Part shown: one piece after another, positions 1 through 8,081 of the stretch | Position numbering within the stretch: position 1 is the first letter of the stretch | How the letters are laid out: each line of letters starts with the position of its first letter | Source: an uncultured Clostridia bacterium | GTDB taxonomy: Bacteria > Bacillota > Clostridia > Christensenellales > DTU072 | Direction of reading: 5' to 3' | Assembly: GCA_944363505.1 (NCBI GenBank) | Contig: CALVUD010000002.1 | Span: 274,516 to 338,515, forward strand | DNA: 64,000 nucleotides | Program-made: the position numbers and the translations under genes | The notes under the pieces: generated by a model | Told to the model about the DNA's origin: nothing | What the model saw: the letters and a program-made list of their open reading frames with translations, nothing else | Database searches by the model: none

Positions 1-956
1 AGATATTCTCCGTAATCGCCGAGATTCCATTTTCCTATGCACGCCGTAGAATAGCCCGCCGCCTGCAACACCTCCGCCAGAGTGATCTCGTCCCCGAGTA
101 TTCCGTCCACGTTATTATAGAACTGGAAAGGATTGACGAAATGCGTGATCGAATACGGAGTGGAATCTACGGGCGTGGGGAATACGACGTTATCGAGGTA
201 TCCGCGCGAAGAATAGCGCCCCGTGAGTATCGAAAATCTGGAGGGCGAACAAACGGGACTCGAGGCGTAAAAGTTATCCATCATTATGCCGTCGTCTGCG
301 ATACTGTCGATATTGGGCGTATTAATTGTCGCATTTCGGGAACCCAAATAACTGTATGACGAAATATCCGCATACGCCATGTCGTCCATCAGGATCACTA
401 GCACGTTTGGCGCGTCGCCGTCCGCTTTTTTTACGGAAGAAAGATACGCGTCGTGCCCCTCGCTCATGTCCTCTACTCGCGGATGCGCTCTCAGACTCAT
501 AAAAAACACATACGTTACGGACACCGTAAGCATCGCCGCCAGCATTACTAAAGCCGCGATACGCGCCTTTAAACGCGTAAATATCTTGTCCGAACGGATC
601 AGCACGACGAACAACGCCGCATTCGGCACCGCCCATATCGCGTTCCACCACAGGCGTCTTAAAAACCCGTCCGCGCCCCATATCAGGAAATAAAGGAATA
701 TTCCCGTTACCAATGTAAGCTCGGCAACCGCCAAAAGCATCGACACGCGGTTTTTCATGATCAGCACGACGAGCATGACCAGCGAAGCCGCGGCGCTCAG
801 TACCGCCGCCAACAACGGCAACTGAACGAATCCGCCCGCAAGCATGACCAACACGACCGCGGCGGATATTATCAGATAAACGAGGTCGAACGCCCTTTTA
901 GATTTGTCTAAGGAAAACTCCTCTCTCTCACGGTTTGCTTTACGCCCGGAATCCAT
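1..956 (-). CDS. Membrane-anchored sulfatase (partial, C-terminus outside window)
   Basis: Reading leftwards from ATG at 956, about 318 codons are open to the window edge. The first ~145 residues form about five hydrophobic segments. A sulfatase domain follows: PNVLVILMDDMAYADIS contains the metal-binding DD pair, and SSPVCSPSRFSILTGRY contains the CxPxR signature, in which Cys ~236 would be converted to formylglycine. The cell would need a formylglycine-generating enzyme or anaerobic maturase, not seen here. By family it hydrolyses sulfate esters, probably at the outer membrane face. The start is supported by AGAGG about 6 nt upstream and by a consensus promoter at 984-1012. The substrate cannot be told; sulfated glycans fit the glycosidases elsewhere in the window. 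The fused multi-helix N-terminus resembles LTA-synthase layout, but CSPSR points to an arylsulfatase-type enzyme. Confidence 0.88.
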   Translation of the reverse strand, partial: MDSGRKANREREEFSLDKSKRAFDLVYLIISAAVVLVMLAGGFVQLPLLAAVLSAAASLVMLVVLIMKNRVSMLLAVAELTLVTGIFLYFLIWGADGFLRRLWWNAIWAVPNAALFVVLIRSDKIFTRLKARIAALVMLAAMLTVSVTYVFFMSLRAHPRVEDMSEGHDAYLSSVKKADGDAPNVLVILMDDMAYADISSYSYLGSRNATINTPNIDSIADDGIMMDNFYASSPVCSPSRFSILTGRYSSRGYLDNVVFPTPVDSTPYSITHFVNPFQFYNNVDGILGDEITLAEVLQAAGYSTACIGKWNLGDYGEY

Positions 957-983
957 ACCCTGCCTCTGAAAATTTATATATTC

Positions 984-1012
984 ATTATAATACCGTAACC
1001 CGATTTAGTCAA
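984..1012 (-). promoter_or_regulatory. SigA-type promoter of the sulfatase gene
   Basis: On the minus strand TTGACT (1007-1012), a 17-nt spacer and TATAAT (984-989) lie 28 nt before the sulfatase ATG. This is one mismatch from consensus with ideal spacing. Confidence 0.8.
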
Positions 1013-1091
1013 TGCCGTCGGATCCCGAGCGGATAAGGCGGCGTATAAAATCGCAAACTACGTCAAAACTAATGGGGAGAGGTGTAAAAAT

Positions 1092-1718
1092 ATGTTAGTC
1101 AGTATGATTGTATTGGGCGTTTTGGCTCTTATGGTTATAGTAGGTCTGGGACGACCCGTTCTGAAAGATTTCCGTATACACTGGATCGCGGCGCTCGTGT
1201 TCTTCGCGGCGGTGATCGGTTTGAATTTCATTCCGCTTATCAGTATCGGAAGCTTCACTTTCAGCGTAGGCACGGCGCTATTCTATCTCACGATAATAGC
1301 GGCGTTCTTTATCAGAAGCAAATTCACTACGGCGATCACGGCTTTTGCCGCGGCGCTGATATTCGGCGGTCTGATCTATGCAGCCACCAGAGTGTCGCTT
1401 CTTACGGGCAACGAATTTTTCGGCACGACGAACTACGCTTACGCGTTGATAATGGGATTTATCGCGTTTATTCTGGCAAGAAACGGCAAGTATTCTTTCC
1501 TTATCGCGGCGGAAGCGATGATGCTGGCGAACATGCTGGTGCAGATCGGTAATCCCGAATTCGGGCTTAATTACGGTTTTGACTGGGCAGTCGTCGCGGC
1601 GGCTACCGCGTTCACTTTCCACGCCCTGACTGTGCTGATCCTGACGCATCTGCCCGCAGACAAACGCGGTAAAAGCCGTCTCGCGGAGATGTTCGAAGCC
1701 GACCGGCTGAAAGATTAA
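1092..1718 (+). CDS. Polytopic membrane protein, unknown function
   Basis: 208 residues, very hydrophobic, with about six membrane segments: an N-terminal helix from residue 2, a pair near 31-75, and further segments near 80-100, 115-130, 140-155 and 160-185. A short charged tail ends in ADRLKD. The start ATG follows GGGGAGAGG at a slightly long spacing. I do not recognise the family. It is divergent from the sulfatase and convergent with the gene ending at 1781, with a shared terminator between, so it appears monocistronic. No catalytic motif is evident. Confidence 0.75.
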   Translation: MLVSMIVLGVLALMVIVGLGRPVLKDFRIHWIAALVFFAAVIGLNFIPLISIGSFTFSVGTALFYLTIIAAFFIRSKFTTAITAFAAALIFGGLIYAATRVSLLTGNEFFGTTNYAYALIMGFIAFILARNGKYSFLIAAEAMMLANMLVQIGNPEFGLNYGFDWAVVAAATAFTFHALTVLILTHLPADKRGKSRLAEMFEADRLKD

Positions 1719-1734
1719 CTTCACTGTATCCGTG

Positions 1735-1760
1735 AAAAAACCGCCTGACGGCGGTTTTTT
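1735..1760. terminator. Bidirectional intrinsic terminator
   Basis: AAAAAACCGCC, loop TGAC, GGCGGTTTTTT: a perfect stem with T-runs in both directions, between the convergent genes ending at 1718 and 1781. Confidence 0.85.
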
Positions 1761-1780
1761 CGCATGGCGGGAAACTAATC

Positions 1781-2848
1781 TTATTCGTCCGCAAACGACA
1801 GTAACGCTTCCCCTACCCCGTTTGCGGGCATAGGGAGCGGCACGGGTTTCAACTTGCCCGCCAGCAGATGTCTGAAGAAATTTTCGGCGGCGTATTCGTC
1901 GGAAGCGTTTTCCGAATATGCCTTAAGCTTGTCGGCGTTCATCTTTTCGAGATTGTCGCGCGGCGCGGTCAGAGCGAGTATCTTGCCGGTCGTCGCCGCG
2001 GCGGCGGCATAATAGCTTTCCGGCGGCGTCATTACCGCTTCGGCCGCCGAATACAGCTCCGGTAAAGACGCGCCTTCGTTATACGCGTAAAGTCCGTATT
2101 TTATCGCCTGCCTGTACGAAAGGCGGTTTTCGCCGCAGTACGCCAGAAAAGTTATTTCGTCGGCAAAGCGCGAGGCTGCCGAAAAGTATTCCGAATAATC
2201 GCCTTTCCCCGTGCAGACCATTGTTACCACGGGTTTAGCGGCGCTGATTTTCAGATTGTTCAAAGCTTCCGCCTTCGAGGGCGCTTCCAAAAAACCTTTC
2301 CCCACCGCGATAGCCGCGAGTTTTACGCTGTCCTCGTCGACTTTTGCGTTGACCAGAGTCGTTTTTATCGCCATATCGTATACGACGTATCCGTCCATAT
2401 ACGTGTTTATCAGCTGTCTGTTCAGCGCGAAATCGTCTATGTACGCCACGACCTTGAAATTCGCGCCCTGCTTGTCGCGCACCGCGACCGCCTCGTTGAA
2501 AGCGCCGAAACCGATGCTGACCACGAGTTCCGGGGTATACCTGTTCAGAATGTTTTCCATGCGCCTGTAAGCGTCCGCGGGTTTAAAGGTATTGGCGGAC
2601 TGAGGGGTAACCGAAACCAGAGAGCGTATCTTTCTTTCACGTCTGTCGGCAAGCCTTTTTTCGATGTTGGCGGGTATCCCGAACACCTTTTCCAGAAAGT
2701 CTTTGAACGCGTCCGCATAAAGCTCGGCGTCGTCTATGATAATGACCGCCCCGCCCGGCATCAGAGCGCTGAGTTGCTGTTTGACCGCGCTGGCGGCGTT
2801 TGCTCTGTCCGCGTCCGTAAAAATCAGCGCGGTGCGCCTGTTCAACAT
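1781..2848 (-). CDS. Possible GT-B-fold glycosyltransferase-like protein
   Basis: 355 residues, no signal peptide. The layout of alternating hydrophobic strands and helices, with a segment near 105-160 (ELVVSIGFGAFNEAVAV, then VVAYIDDFALN) and a second-domain start near 205 (PVVTMVCTGKGDYSEYF), recalls the MGDG-synthase/UgtP/MurG group. I see no decisive sugar-nucleotide motif such as GGG or an E/D-rich HxxxE pattern, so the call is weak. The gene begins 12 nt after the RNase J stop with a GGGGG ribosome site, so it is co-transcribed with it. An alternative is a two-Rossmann-domain protein of unknown function. Confidence 0.4.
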   Translation of the reverse strand: MLNRRTALIFTDADRANAASAVKQQLSALMPGGAVIIIDDAELYADAFKDFLEKVFGIPANIEKRLADRRERKIRSLVSVTPQSANTFKPADAYRRMENILNRYTPELVVSIGFGAFNEAVAVRDKQGANFKVVAYIDDFALNRQLINTYMDGYVVYDMAIKTTLVNAKVDEDSVKLAAIAVGKGFLEAPSKAEALNNLKISAAKPVVTMVCTGKGDYSEYFSAASRFADEITFLAYCGENRLSYRQAIKYGLYAYNEGASLPELYSAAEAVMTPPESYYAAAAATTGKILALTAPRDNLEKMNADKLKAYSENASDEYAAENFFRHLLAGKLKPVPLPMPANGVGEALLSFADE

Positions 2849-2860
2849 ATTCTGCCCCCG

Positions 2861-4768
2861 TTAAATTCCAATAATCACAGGCACTATCAAAGGACAATGC
2901 CTCAAAGTCCTGTAAAACAGTTTCGTCAACGTCTTTCTGACGTTTTTGTCGGCTTCCTCCACGGTCAGATCCTCGAAGTCTCCGCCCGCGATCTTGTACA
3001 ATATCGCGCTTTTCAGTTCTTCCGAGAATTTATCCGTCAGCGTCAGTCCTTTCACCATCAGATCGACCGAAGGCTCGCCCTGTACGTTGACGACGGCTAT
3101 GACGACCCCGTCGTTTGCGAGTTTTCTGCGGTCCGTCATCATGGTTTCGCCGGCCTCGGTGTCGCCCACGAGCATCACCGAACCGGATTTGACGTCGGGC
3201 AGCCGCTTTAGTCCGGCGCGCGAAACCTCGACGTTGAAGCCGAGTTCGGGAATCAGAATGTTTTCGGGGCTGACGCCCATGGTTTCGGCAAGCTCGGCGT
3301 GCTTTTTCAGATGGCGGTATTCGCCGTGAACGGGTATAAAATACTCGGGCTTTATAAGAGCGAACATCATCTTCAGCTCCTCGCGACAGGCGTGCCCGGA
3401 CGAATGGACCTCGTACAGGCTTTCGTATATCACGTTGGCGCCCTTTTTGCAAAGGTTGTTGATGACTTTATAAATGCTGCGCTCGTTGCCGGGGATAGTG
3501 GACGCCGACAGTATCACGGTATCGTTTGAACCGATAACCACTTTTTTGAAATCGTCGTTCGCCATTCTGGTCAGCGCGCTCTCGGGTTCGCCCTGAGTGC
3601 CCGTGGCGATTATGCACAGGCGGTCGTCGGGAATCTGAGAGATCTTGTCCAGTTCCACCACCCTGTCCTGAGGCAATGTGAGCGCTTTCAGCTTTCCCGC
3701 TATTTCGGTCATGTACTGCATGCTGGTGCCGCTGAAAGCCACGCGCCTGGAATACTTCACCGCCACGTTGATTATCTGCTGAACGCGGTGAATGTTGGAG
3801 GCGAACGTCGCAACGATTATGCGCTTCGTCGCGTTGTCGCGGAACACGTTGTCCAGGGACTTCCCAACCGCCGATTCGCTCATCGTATATCCCGGCCGTT
3901 CGACGTTTGTGGAATCCTGCAACAAAAGCAGCACGCCCTTTTTGCCGATCTCGGCGATACGCTCCAGATTCATGTGCCTGCCGTCCACGGGCGTATGGTC
4001 TATCTTGAAATCTCCCGTAAAGAAAACAACGCCTTTCGGGGTCCCGATCGACAGCGCAAGGGAGCCTGCAACCGAATGTGTAACGGCAATGAATTCCACG
4101 TTGAACGCGCCGATTCTTACCGATTCTCCGTCGTCCACGGTGCGGCAGTCAGCCTCCTTGAAGCCGTTTCTTTTCAGTTTGTTTTCCAAAAACGCAAGCG
4201 ACATCGCCGAGCCGTAAACGGGTACGGGAACGTCCTTTAAAAAGTACGGAAGTCCGCCCAGATGGTCCTCGTGGGCGTGCGTCAAAAGCACGGCTTTGAC
4301 CTTGGAGCGGTTTTCCGCAAGATAAGAATAGTCGGGAATCACACAGTCGATTCCGGGATTGATTTCGTTGTCCGGAAACGCCATTCCGGCGTCCACGACC
4401 ACAATATCGTCGTCGAACTCGATAGCGGTCATGTTCTTCCCTATTTCGCCGACTCCTCCGAAAAACATTATCCTGAGTTTGCCGCGGGAAGCTCCCTTCG
4501 AGGTTTTCTTGCGGATATCGGATTCCCTGCCTTTTACGGGGCTTGTGGAGAGGTTTGCGGCGCGGGAGCGCTCTTTTCTCCGTTCCGATGCGTTCACCGA
4601 CCGGGATTTATTCTTTTTGTTCGCTTTTGACGCGGCGGTCCGATCTGTCGGCTGCCGATCGGTTTTTCCCCTGTTCCTGCGGAGAGGAGCGTTTACTGCC
4701 GCAAATTGTTCGGGAGCCTTGGCTTCCGTAGCGCCGTTTGCGGCGGTTTCTTTTTTTCTTCTTGCCAT
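2861..4768 (-). CDS. rnj: Ribonuclease J (metallo-beta-lactamase/beta-CASP)
   Basis: 635 residues. It is an exo/endoribonuclease of Gram-positive mRNA decay and RNA processing. The beta-lactamase core begins near residue 98 (KLRIMFFGGVGEIGKN) and carries the zinc motif HAHEDH at 164-169, with later GDF and the beta-CASP region, and a C-terminal domain. The start at 4768 (MARRKKETAANG) is chosen because TTGGAGA lies 5 nt upstream; an upstream in-frame ATG at 4930 lies above the promoter and lacks support. The first ~95 residues are an unusual basic, low-complexity extension rich in K, R, S, T and A, missing from typical ~555-residue RNase J. Whether this is J1 or J2 cannot be decided. Confidence 0.95.
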   Translation of the reverse strand: MARRKKETAANGATEAKAPEQFAAVNAPLRRNRGKTDRQPTDRTAASKANKKNKSRSVNASERRKERSRAANLSTSPVKGRESDIRKKTSKGASRGKLRIMFFGGVGEIGKNMTAIEFDDDIVVVDAGMAFPDNEINPGIDCVIPDYSYLAENRSKVKAVLLTHAHEDHLGGLPYFLKDVPVPVYGSAMSLAFLENKLKRNGFKEADCRTVDDGESVRIGAFNVEFIAVTHSVAGSLALSIGTPKGVVFFTGDFKIDHTPVDGRHMNLERIAEIGKKGVLLLLQDSTNVERPGYTMSESAVGKSLDNVFRDNATKRIIVATFASNIHRVQQIINVAVKYSRRVAFSGTSMQYMTEIAGKLKALTLPQDRVVELDKISQIPDDRLCIIATGTQGEPESALTRMANDDFKKVVIGSNDTVILSASTIPGNERSIYKVINNLCKKGANVIYESLYEVHSSGHACREELKMMFALIKPEYFIPVHGEYRHLKKHAELAETMGVSPENILIPELGFNVEVSRAGLKRLPDVKSGSVMLVGDTEAGETMMTDRRKLANDGVVIAVVNVQGEPSVDLMVKGLTLTDKFSEELKSAILYKIAGGDFEDLTVEEADKNVRKTLTKLFYRTLRHCPLIVPVIIGI

Positions 4769-4813
4769 ATATTCTCCAAAAAATAATTCGGTACGTTTTA
4801 TTCTATTATATTT

Positions 4814-4842
4814 ATTATATAATATATCGGCGGATATTACAA
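4814..4842 (-). promoter_or_regulatory. Promoter of RNase J operon
   Basis: TTGTAA (4837-4842), 17-nt spacer, TATAAT (4814-4819) on the minus strand, 45 nt before the RNase J ATG. This supports the short start. Confidence 0.65.
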
Positions 4843-4896
4843 GCGATATTCCCCTCTGTAATACGTTCGGTAATTTGTATAAACTGGATAAAATCA

Positions 4897-4925
4897 TGGA
4901 CTTTTTTAAAAGCGGAGAGTATAAT
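4897..4925 (+). promoter_or_regulatory. Promoter of serC-serA
   Basis: TGGACT (4897-4902), 17-nt spacer, TATAAT (4920-4925), followed by an AAGGAG ribosome site before the serC ATG at 4960. Confidence 0.65.
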
Positions 4926-4959
4926 TTCAATAAACACTATTTCATGAAGGAGTTTTACG

Positions 4960-6033
4960 ATGAAAGTTTACAATTTCTCCGCAGGTCCCAGCATGCTCCC
5001 CGAGGAAGTCAAACTCGAGGCCCAGAAGGATTTTGTCGATTATAAAGGTTCGGGTATGTCCGTAACCGAAATGTCGCACCGCTCCAAATGGTACGACGAA
5101 ATACATACCGAGGCGCTTTCTCTCATCAGAGAACTGATGAACGTTCCCGCCGATTACGACGTATTGTTCGTACAGGGCGGCGCCAGCCAACAGTTTGCGG
5201 CGGTTCCGCTGAACCTTCTGGTCAACGGCAAAGCCGACTATATCGTTACAGGTAACTTCGCGGGAAAAGCCGCTAAAGAAGCCGTCAAATACGGCGACTG
5301 CGTCGTTGCCGCGAGCTCCAAGGACAAAAACTTCACTTATATTCCCGAAGGCGTTAAATTCCGCGACGGTATCGACTACGTTCACATCACCCAGAACAAC
5401 ACCATCTTCGGGACCCGTTACACCGACAGGACCTATCCCGTTGCGAATTGCCCGATAGTGTCCGACATGTCCTCGATGATCCTAAGCGAAGAAGTCGACG
5501 TTTCCAAGTACGGTCTGATATACGCGGGCGCTCAGAAAAACATCGCTCCCGCGGGGCTTACGATCGTCATCGTCAGAAAAGACCTCGTCGGCAACGAAAA
5601 ACCCTACTGCCCCACGATGCTTTCGTACAAGACCCAGGCGGACGCCGACAGTCTGTACAACACTCCCCCCTGCTTTACCATTTACATGGCGGGTCTGGTA
5701 TTCAAATACCTCAAAAAGCTGGGCGGCGTCAAAGAAATGCAGAAGATAAACGAATACAAAGCCAAACTGCTTTACGATTTTATCGATTCCAGCTCTTTCT
5801 ATACCAACTCCGTCAATCCCGCGGACCGCTCGCTGATGAACGTTCCGTTCGTGGCGCCCTCGGACGAACTCAACGCCAAATTCGTCAAAGAAGCCGAGAA
5901 GGCGGGGTTAGTTTCCATCAAAGGACACAAACTGGTCGGCGGCATGCGCGCGAGTATCTATAACGCCATGCCCGTGGAAGGCGTCAAGAGCCTTATCGAG
6001 TTCATGAAGAAGTTCGAAACGGAGAATAAATAA
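4960..6033 (+). CDS. serC: Phosphoserine aminotransferase
   Basis: 357 residues, full length. It transfers the amino group of glutamate to 3-phosphohydroxypyruvate (EC 2.6.1.52), the second step of serine synthesis, using PLP. The N-terminus YNFSAGPSMLP is typical of the family, GGASQQF (73-79) is the cofactor phosphate region, and Lys193 in YAGAQKNIAPAG is the PLP lysine. A strong AAGGAG site precedes the start. serA follows after 2 nt, so both form one operon that makes serine from glycolytic 3-phosphoglycerate. No serB phosphatase is adjacent; whether the HAD protein at 7272-8081 fills that role is unproven. Confidence 0.97.
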   Translation: MKVYNFSAGPSMLPEEVKLEAQKDFVDYKGSGMSVTEMSHRSKWYDEIHTEALSLIRELMNVPADYDVLFVQGGASQQFAAVPLNLLVNGKADYIVTGNFAGKAAKEAVKYGDCVVAASSKDKNFTYIPEGVKFRDGIDYVHITQNNTIFGTRYTDRTYPVANCPIVSDMSSMILSEEVDVSKYGLIYAGAQKNIAPAGLTIVIVRKDLVGNEKPYCPTMLSYKTQADADSLYNTPPCFTIYMAGLVFKYLKKLGGVKEMQKINEYKAKLLYDFIDSSSFYTNSVNPADRSLMNVPFVAPSDELNAKFVKEAEKAGLVSIKGHKLVGGMRASIYNAMPVEGVKSLIEFMKKFETENK

Positions 6034-6035
6034 TT

Positions 6036-7193
6036 ATGTTCGACATACTGACTCTGAACGCAATCAGCGACAAAATTTACACGGTTTTAAATTCCGATTA
6101 CAGCGTTTCGTCCGACACAAAGTCGCCCGACGCGATACTGGTTCGCTCCTTTAAGATGGACGAATACGAAATCAACGACAACCTGCTCGCGGTAGCTAGA
6201 GCGGGAGCGGGCGTCAACAATATCCCCATCCCGAAAATGACCGAAAAAGGGATTTGCGTGTTCAACACTCCCGGAGCGAACGCCAACGCCGTAAAGGAGC
6301 TGGTCATATGCGGAATGTTGCTCTCTGCGCGCGACATCGTGGGCGGCAACGCCTGGGCGAACACTCTTACCGGCGACGTGGCAAAACAGGTCGAAAAAGG
6401 CAAAAAAGCTTTCGGCGGCACCGAGATCTCCGGCAAGACCCTCGGTATCATAGGACTCGGCGCTATCGGCAGAAAAGTTGCGGTGGCTGCCGCCGCGCTC
6501 GGAATGAAGATCGCGGGCTACGACCCCTTCCTTTCCCCCGCCGCGGCAAAGGAACTGCCCGAAGGCACCGAGATCGTTTCTTCCCCCGAGGATATTTATC
6601 CCTTGGCAGACTATATAACGCTGCACGTTCCGCTGACCGACGCCACCCGTCAGATGATAAACGCCGATTCCGTCGCGAAAATGCGCGACGGCGTAGTGAT
6701 ACTGAACATGGCGCGCGGCGAACTCGTAAACGTCGCCGACGTAAAGGCTGCGATAGCTTCTAAGAAAATCCGTAAGTACGTCGTGGACTTCCCCACCGAG
6801 GAATCGGTCGGCGTCGACGGCATCCTCGCTATCCCGCACCTCGGCGCAAGCACCGAAGAAGCCGAGGACAACTGCGCGATCATGGCTGCGGCACAGCTTA
6901 AGGATTATCTCGAGAACGGCAACGTCGTGAACTCGGTAAACTTCCCGCGCCTTGTAAAAGAGCGCGAATACCGGGAACGCTTCACCCTCGTAGGCAACGC
7001 GTCCAAAGACGTGGACAAGGCTTTGGAAAATATCCTCGACGGAACCGCTCACAGCGTAAGTTACGCCGAAAAAGGTAGCGTGTGCTACGCAATTATCGAT
7101 GTCGACGCCGATATTTGCGCGGGCGAAAACAGCATTCTCGACAAGCTTTCGGACATGGACGACGTCATATCCGTAAGGCTGTTGAAAGCGTAA
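6036..7193 (+). CDS. serA: D-3-phosphoglycerate dehydrogenase
   Basis: 385 residues. It oxidises 3-phosphoglycerate to 3-phosphohydroxypyruvate with NAD (EC 1.1.1.95), feeding serC. The NAD-binding Rossmann motif GLGAIG is at 140-145, the substrate/catalytic Arg is R227 in NMARGEL, and the catalytic His is H268 in IPHLGAS. The C-terminal ~70 residues look like a compact ACT-type regulatory domain (AIIDVDADI, DDVISVRLL), the short-form layout common in Clostridia. The ribosome site GGAG lies inside the end of serC. A shared terminator follows. Confidence 0.95.
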   Translation: MFDILTLNAISDKIYTVLNSDYSVSSDTKSPDAILVRSFKMDEYEINDNLLAVARAGAGVNNIPIPKMTEKGICVFNTPGANANAVKELVICGMLLSARDIVGGNAWANTLTGDVAKQVEKGKKAFGGTEISGKTLGIIGLGAIGRKVAVAAAALGMKIAGYDPFLSPAAAKELPEGTEIVSSPEDIYPLADYITLHVPLTDATRQMINADSVAKMRDGVVILNMARGELVNVADVKAAIASKKIRKYVVDFPTEESVGVDGILAIPHLGASTEEAEDNCAIMAAAQLKDYLENGNVVNSVNFPRLVKEREYRERFTLVGNASKDVDKALENILDGTAHSVSYAEKGSVCYAIIDVDADICAGENSILDKLSDMDDVISVRLLKA

Positions 7194-7212
7194 GATCAAA
7201 TTCGATCCGAAT

Positions 7213-7244
7213 AAAAAAACGGCGATGCAAACCGCCGTTTTTTT
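7213..7244. terminator. Bidirectional intrinsic terminator
   Basis: AAAAAAACGGCG, short loop, CGCCGTTTTTTT between the convergent serA and HAD genes. T-runs occur on both strands. Confidence 0.85.
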
Positions 7245-7271
7245 ATTCCTTAAAATCGTAAACGCCTGATT

Positions 7272-8081
7272 TCAATCCGTCAGGTTGTTTAATACCCAGG
7301 CGACTCCGCCCGCGTTACAGGCAGGACAAATAACGTCCGCCGCAGCCTTGGCTTCGTCCGACGCGTTCTCGACCGCGACGGAAAGCCCCGCGTACTTTAA
7401 CATCGCGAGGTCGTTGAGACTGTCGCCTATACATATCGTTTCTTCGGCGGGAATACCGTATTTCTCGCCCAGCTTTTTCATTGCCACACCCTTGTCGATG
7501 CCTTTTTTGACAAGCTCCACAACAAACTTTTTGCTGGTATTGGCGAGCACTTCGTCGCCGAAACGAGCGTTTATTTCCTTTATCAGCGCGCGCACCGCTT
7601 CCGCGTCGGCTATGTAGAGAAGTTTTGTAGGCGAAATGCGGTTCGCTATAAGGTATTCCTTTGTGTTTATCCCCGTAACCAGCGGAGGCATTATCGCATA
7701 TTTCGCGTATTCGCGGCTGACGTCGCTCTCTTTTTCGATCACGAAAGTATCCTTATAATAATACTGATAATATATCCCGCGTTCTTCCGCGAATTCGATA
7801 AGCTTCAGCGCCGTTTCGAAGGGTACGCTGTCTTCCTCCAGAAACTTTCCGGAGTCGATGTCGGCTATCACGGTTCCCTGGTATCCCACTACCTCGCCGT
7901 GAAGCCCGAGTTCCCTGGCATAAGGCAATATTGACGAAATCATTCTGCCCGTACACAACACGAATCTGCCGCCTTTGGCTATATAAGCCGCGACGGCTTT
8001 TTTCGTCGCTTCGTCTATTATCTGCGTGTCGTCCACCATGGTATCGTCGAAATCGGACGCCACCATTCTGTATTTAAGCAT
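7272..8081 (-). CDS. Cof-type HAD-IIB family phosphatase
   Basis: 269 residues. A haloacid-dehalogenase-fold hydrolase acting on phosphorylated sugars or similar metabolites; the substrate is unknown. Motif I is DFDDTM (catalytic Asp10 and Asp12), motif II is the threonine of LCTGRM, and motif IV is GDSLNDLAML with the Mg-binding acid pair. The cap between ~85 and ~185 and the overall length fit the Cof/YidA subgroup. The start overlaps the last codons of uvrC by 8 nt, so the two genes are translationally coupled. Confidence 0.92.
   Translation of the reverse strand: MLKYRMVASDFDDTMVDDTQIIDEATKKAVAAYIAKGGRFVLCTGRMISSILPYARELGLHGEVVGYQGTVIADIDSGKFLEEDSVPFETALKLIEFAEERGIYYQYYYKDTFVIEKESDVSREYAKYAIMPPLVTGINTKEYLIANRISPTKLLYIADAEAVRALIKEINARFGDEVLANTSKKFVVELVKKGIDKGVAMKKLGEKYGIPAEETICIGDSLNDLAMLKYAGLSVAVENASDEAKAAADVICPACNAGGVAWVLNNLTD

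Noticed and set aside
6087-7199. 370-residue minus-strand frame opposite serA
   Set aside because: serA is unmistakable on the plus strand; this is a codon-bias mirror.
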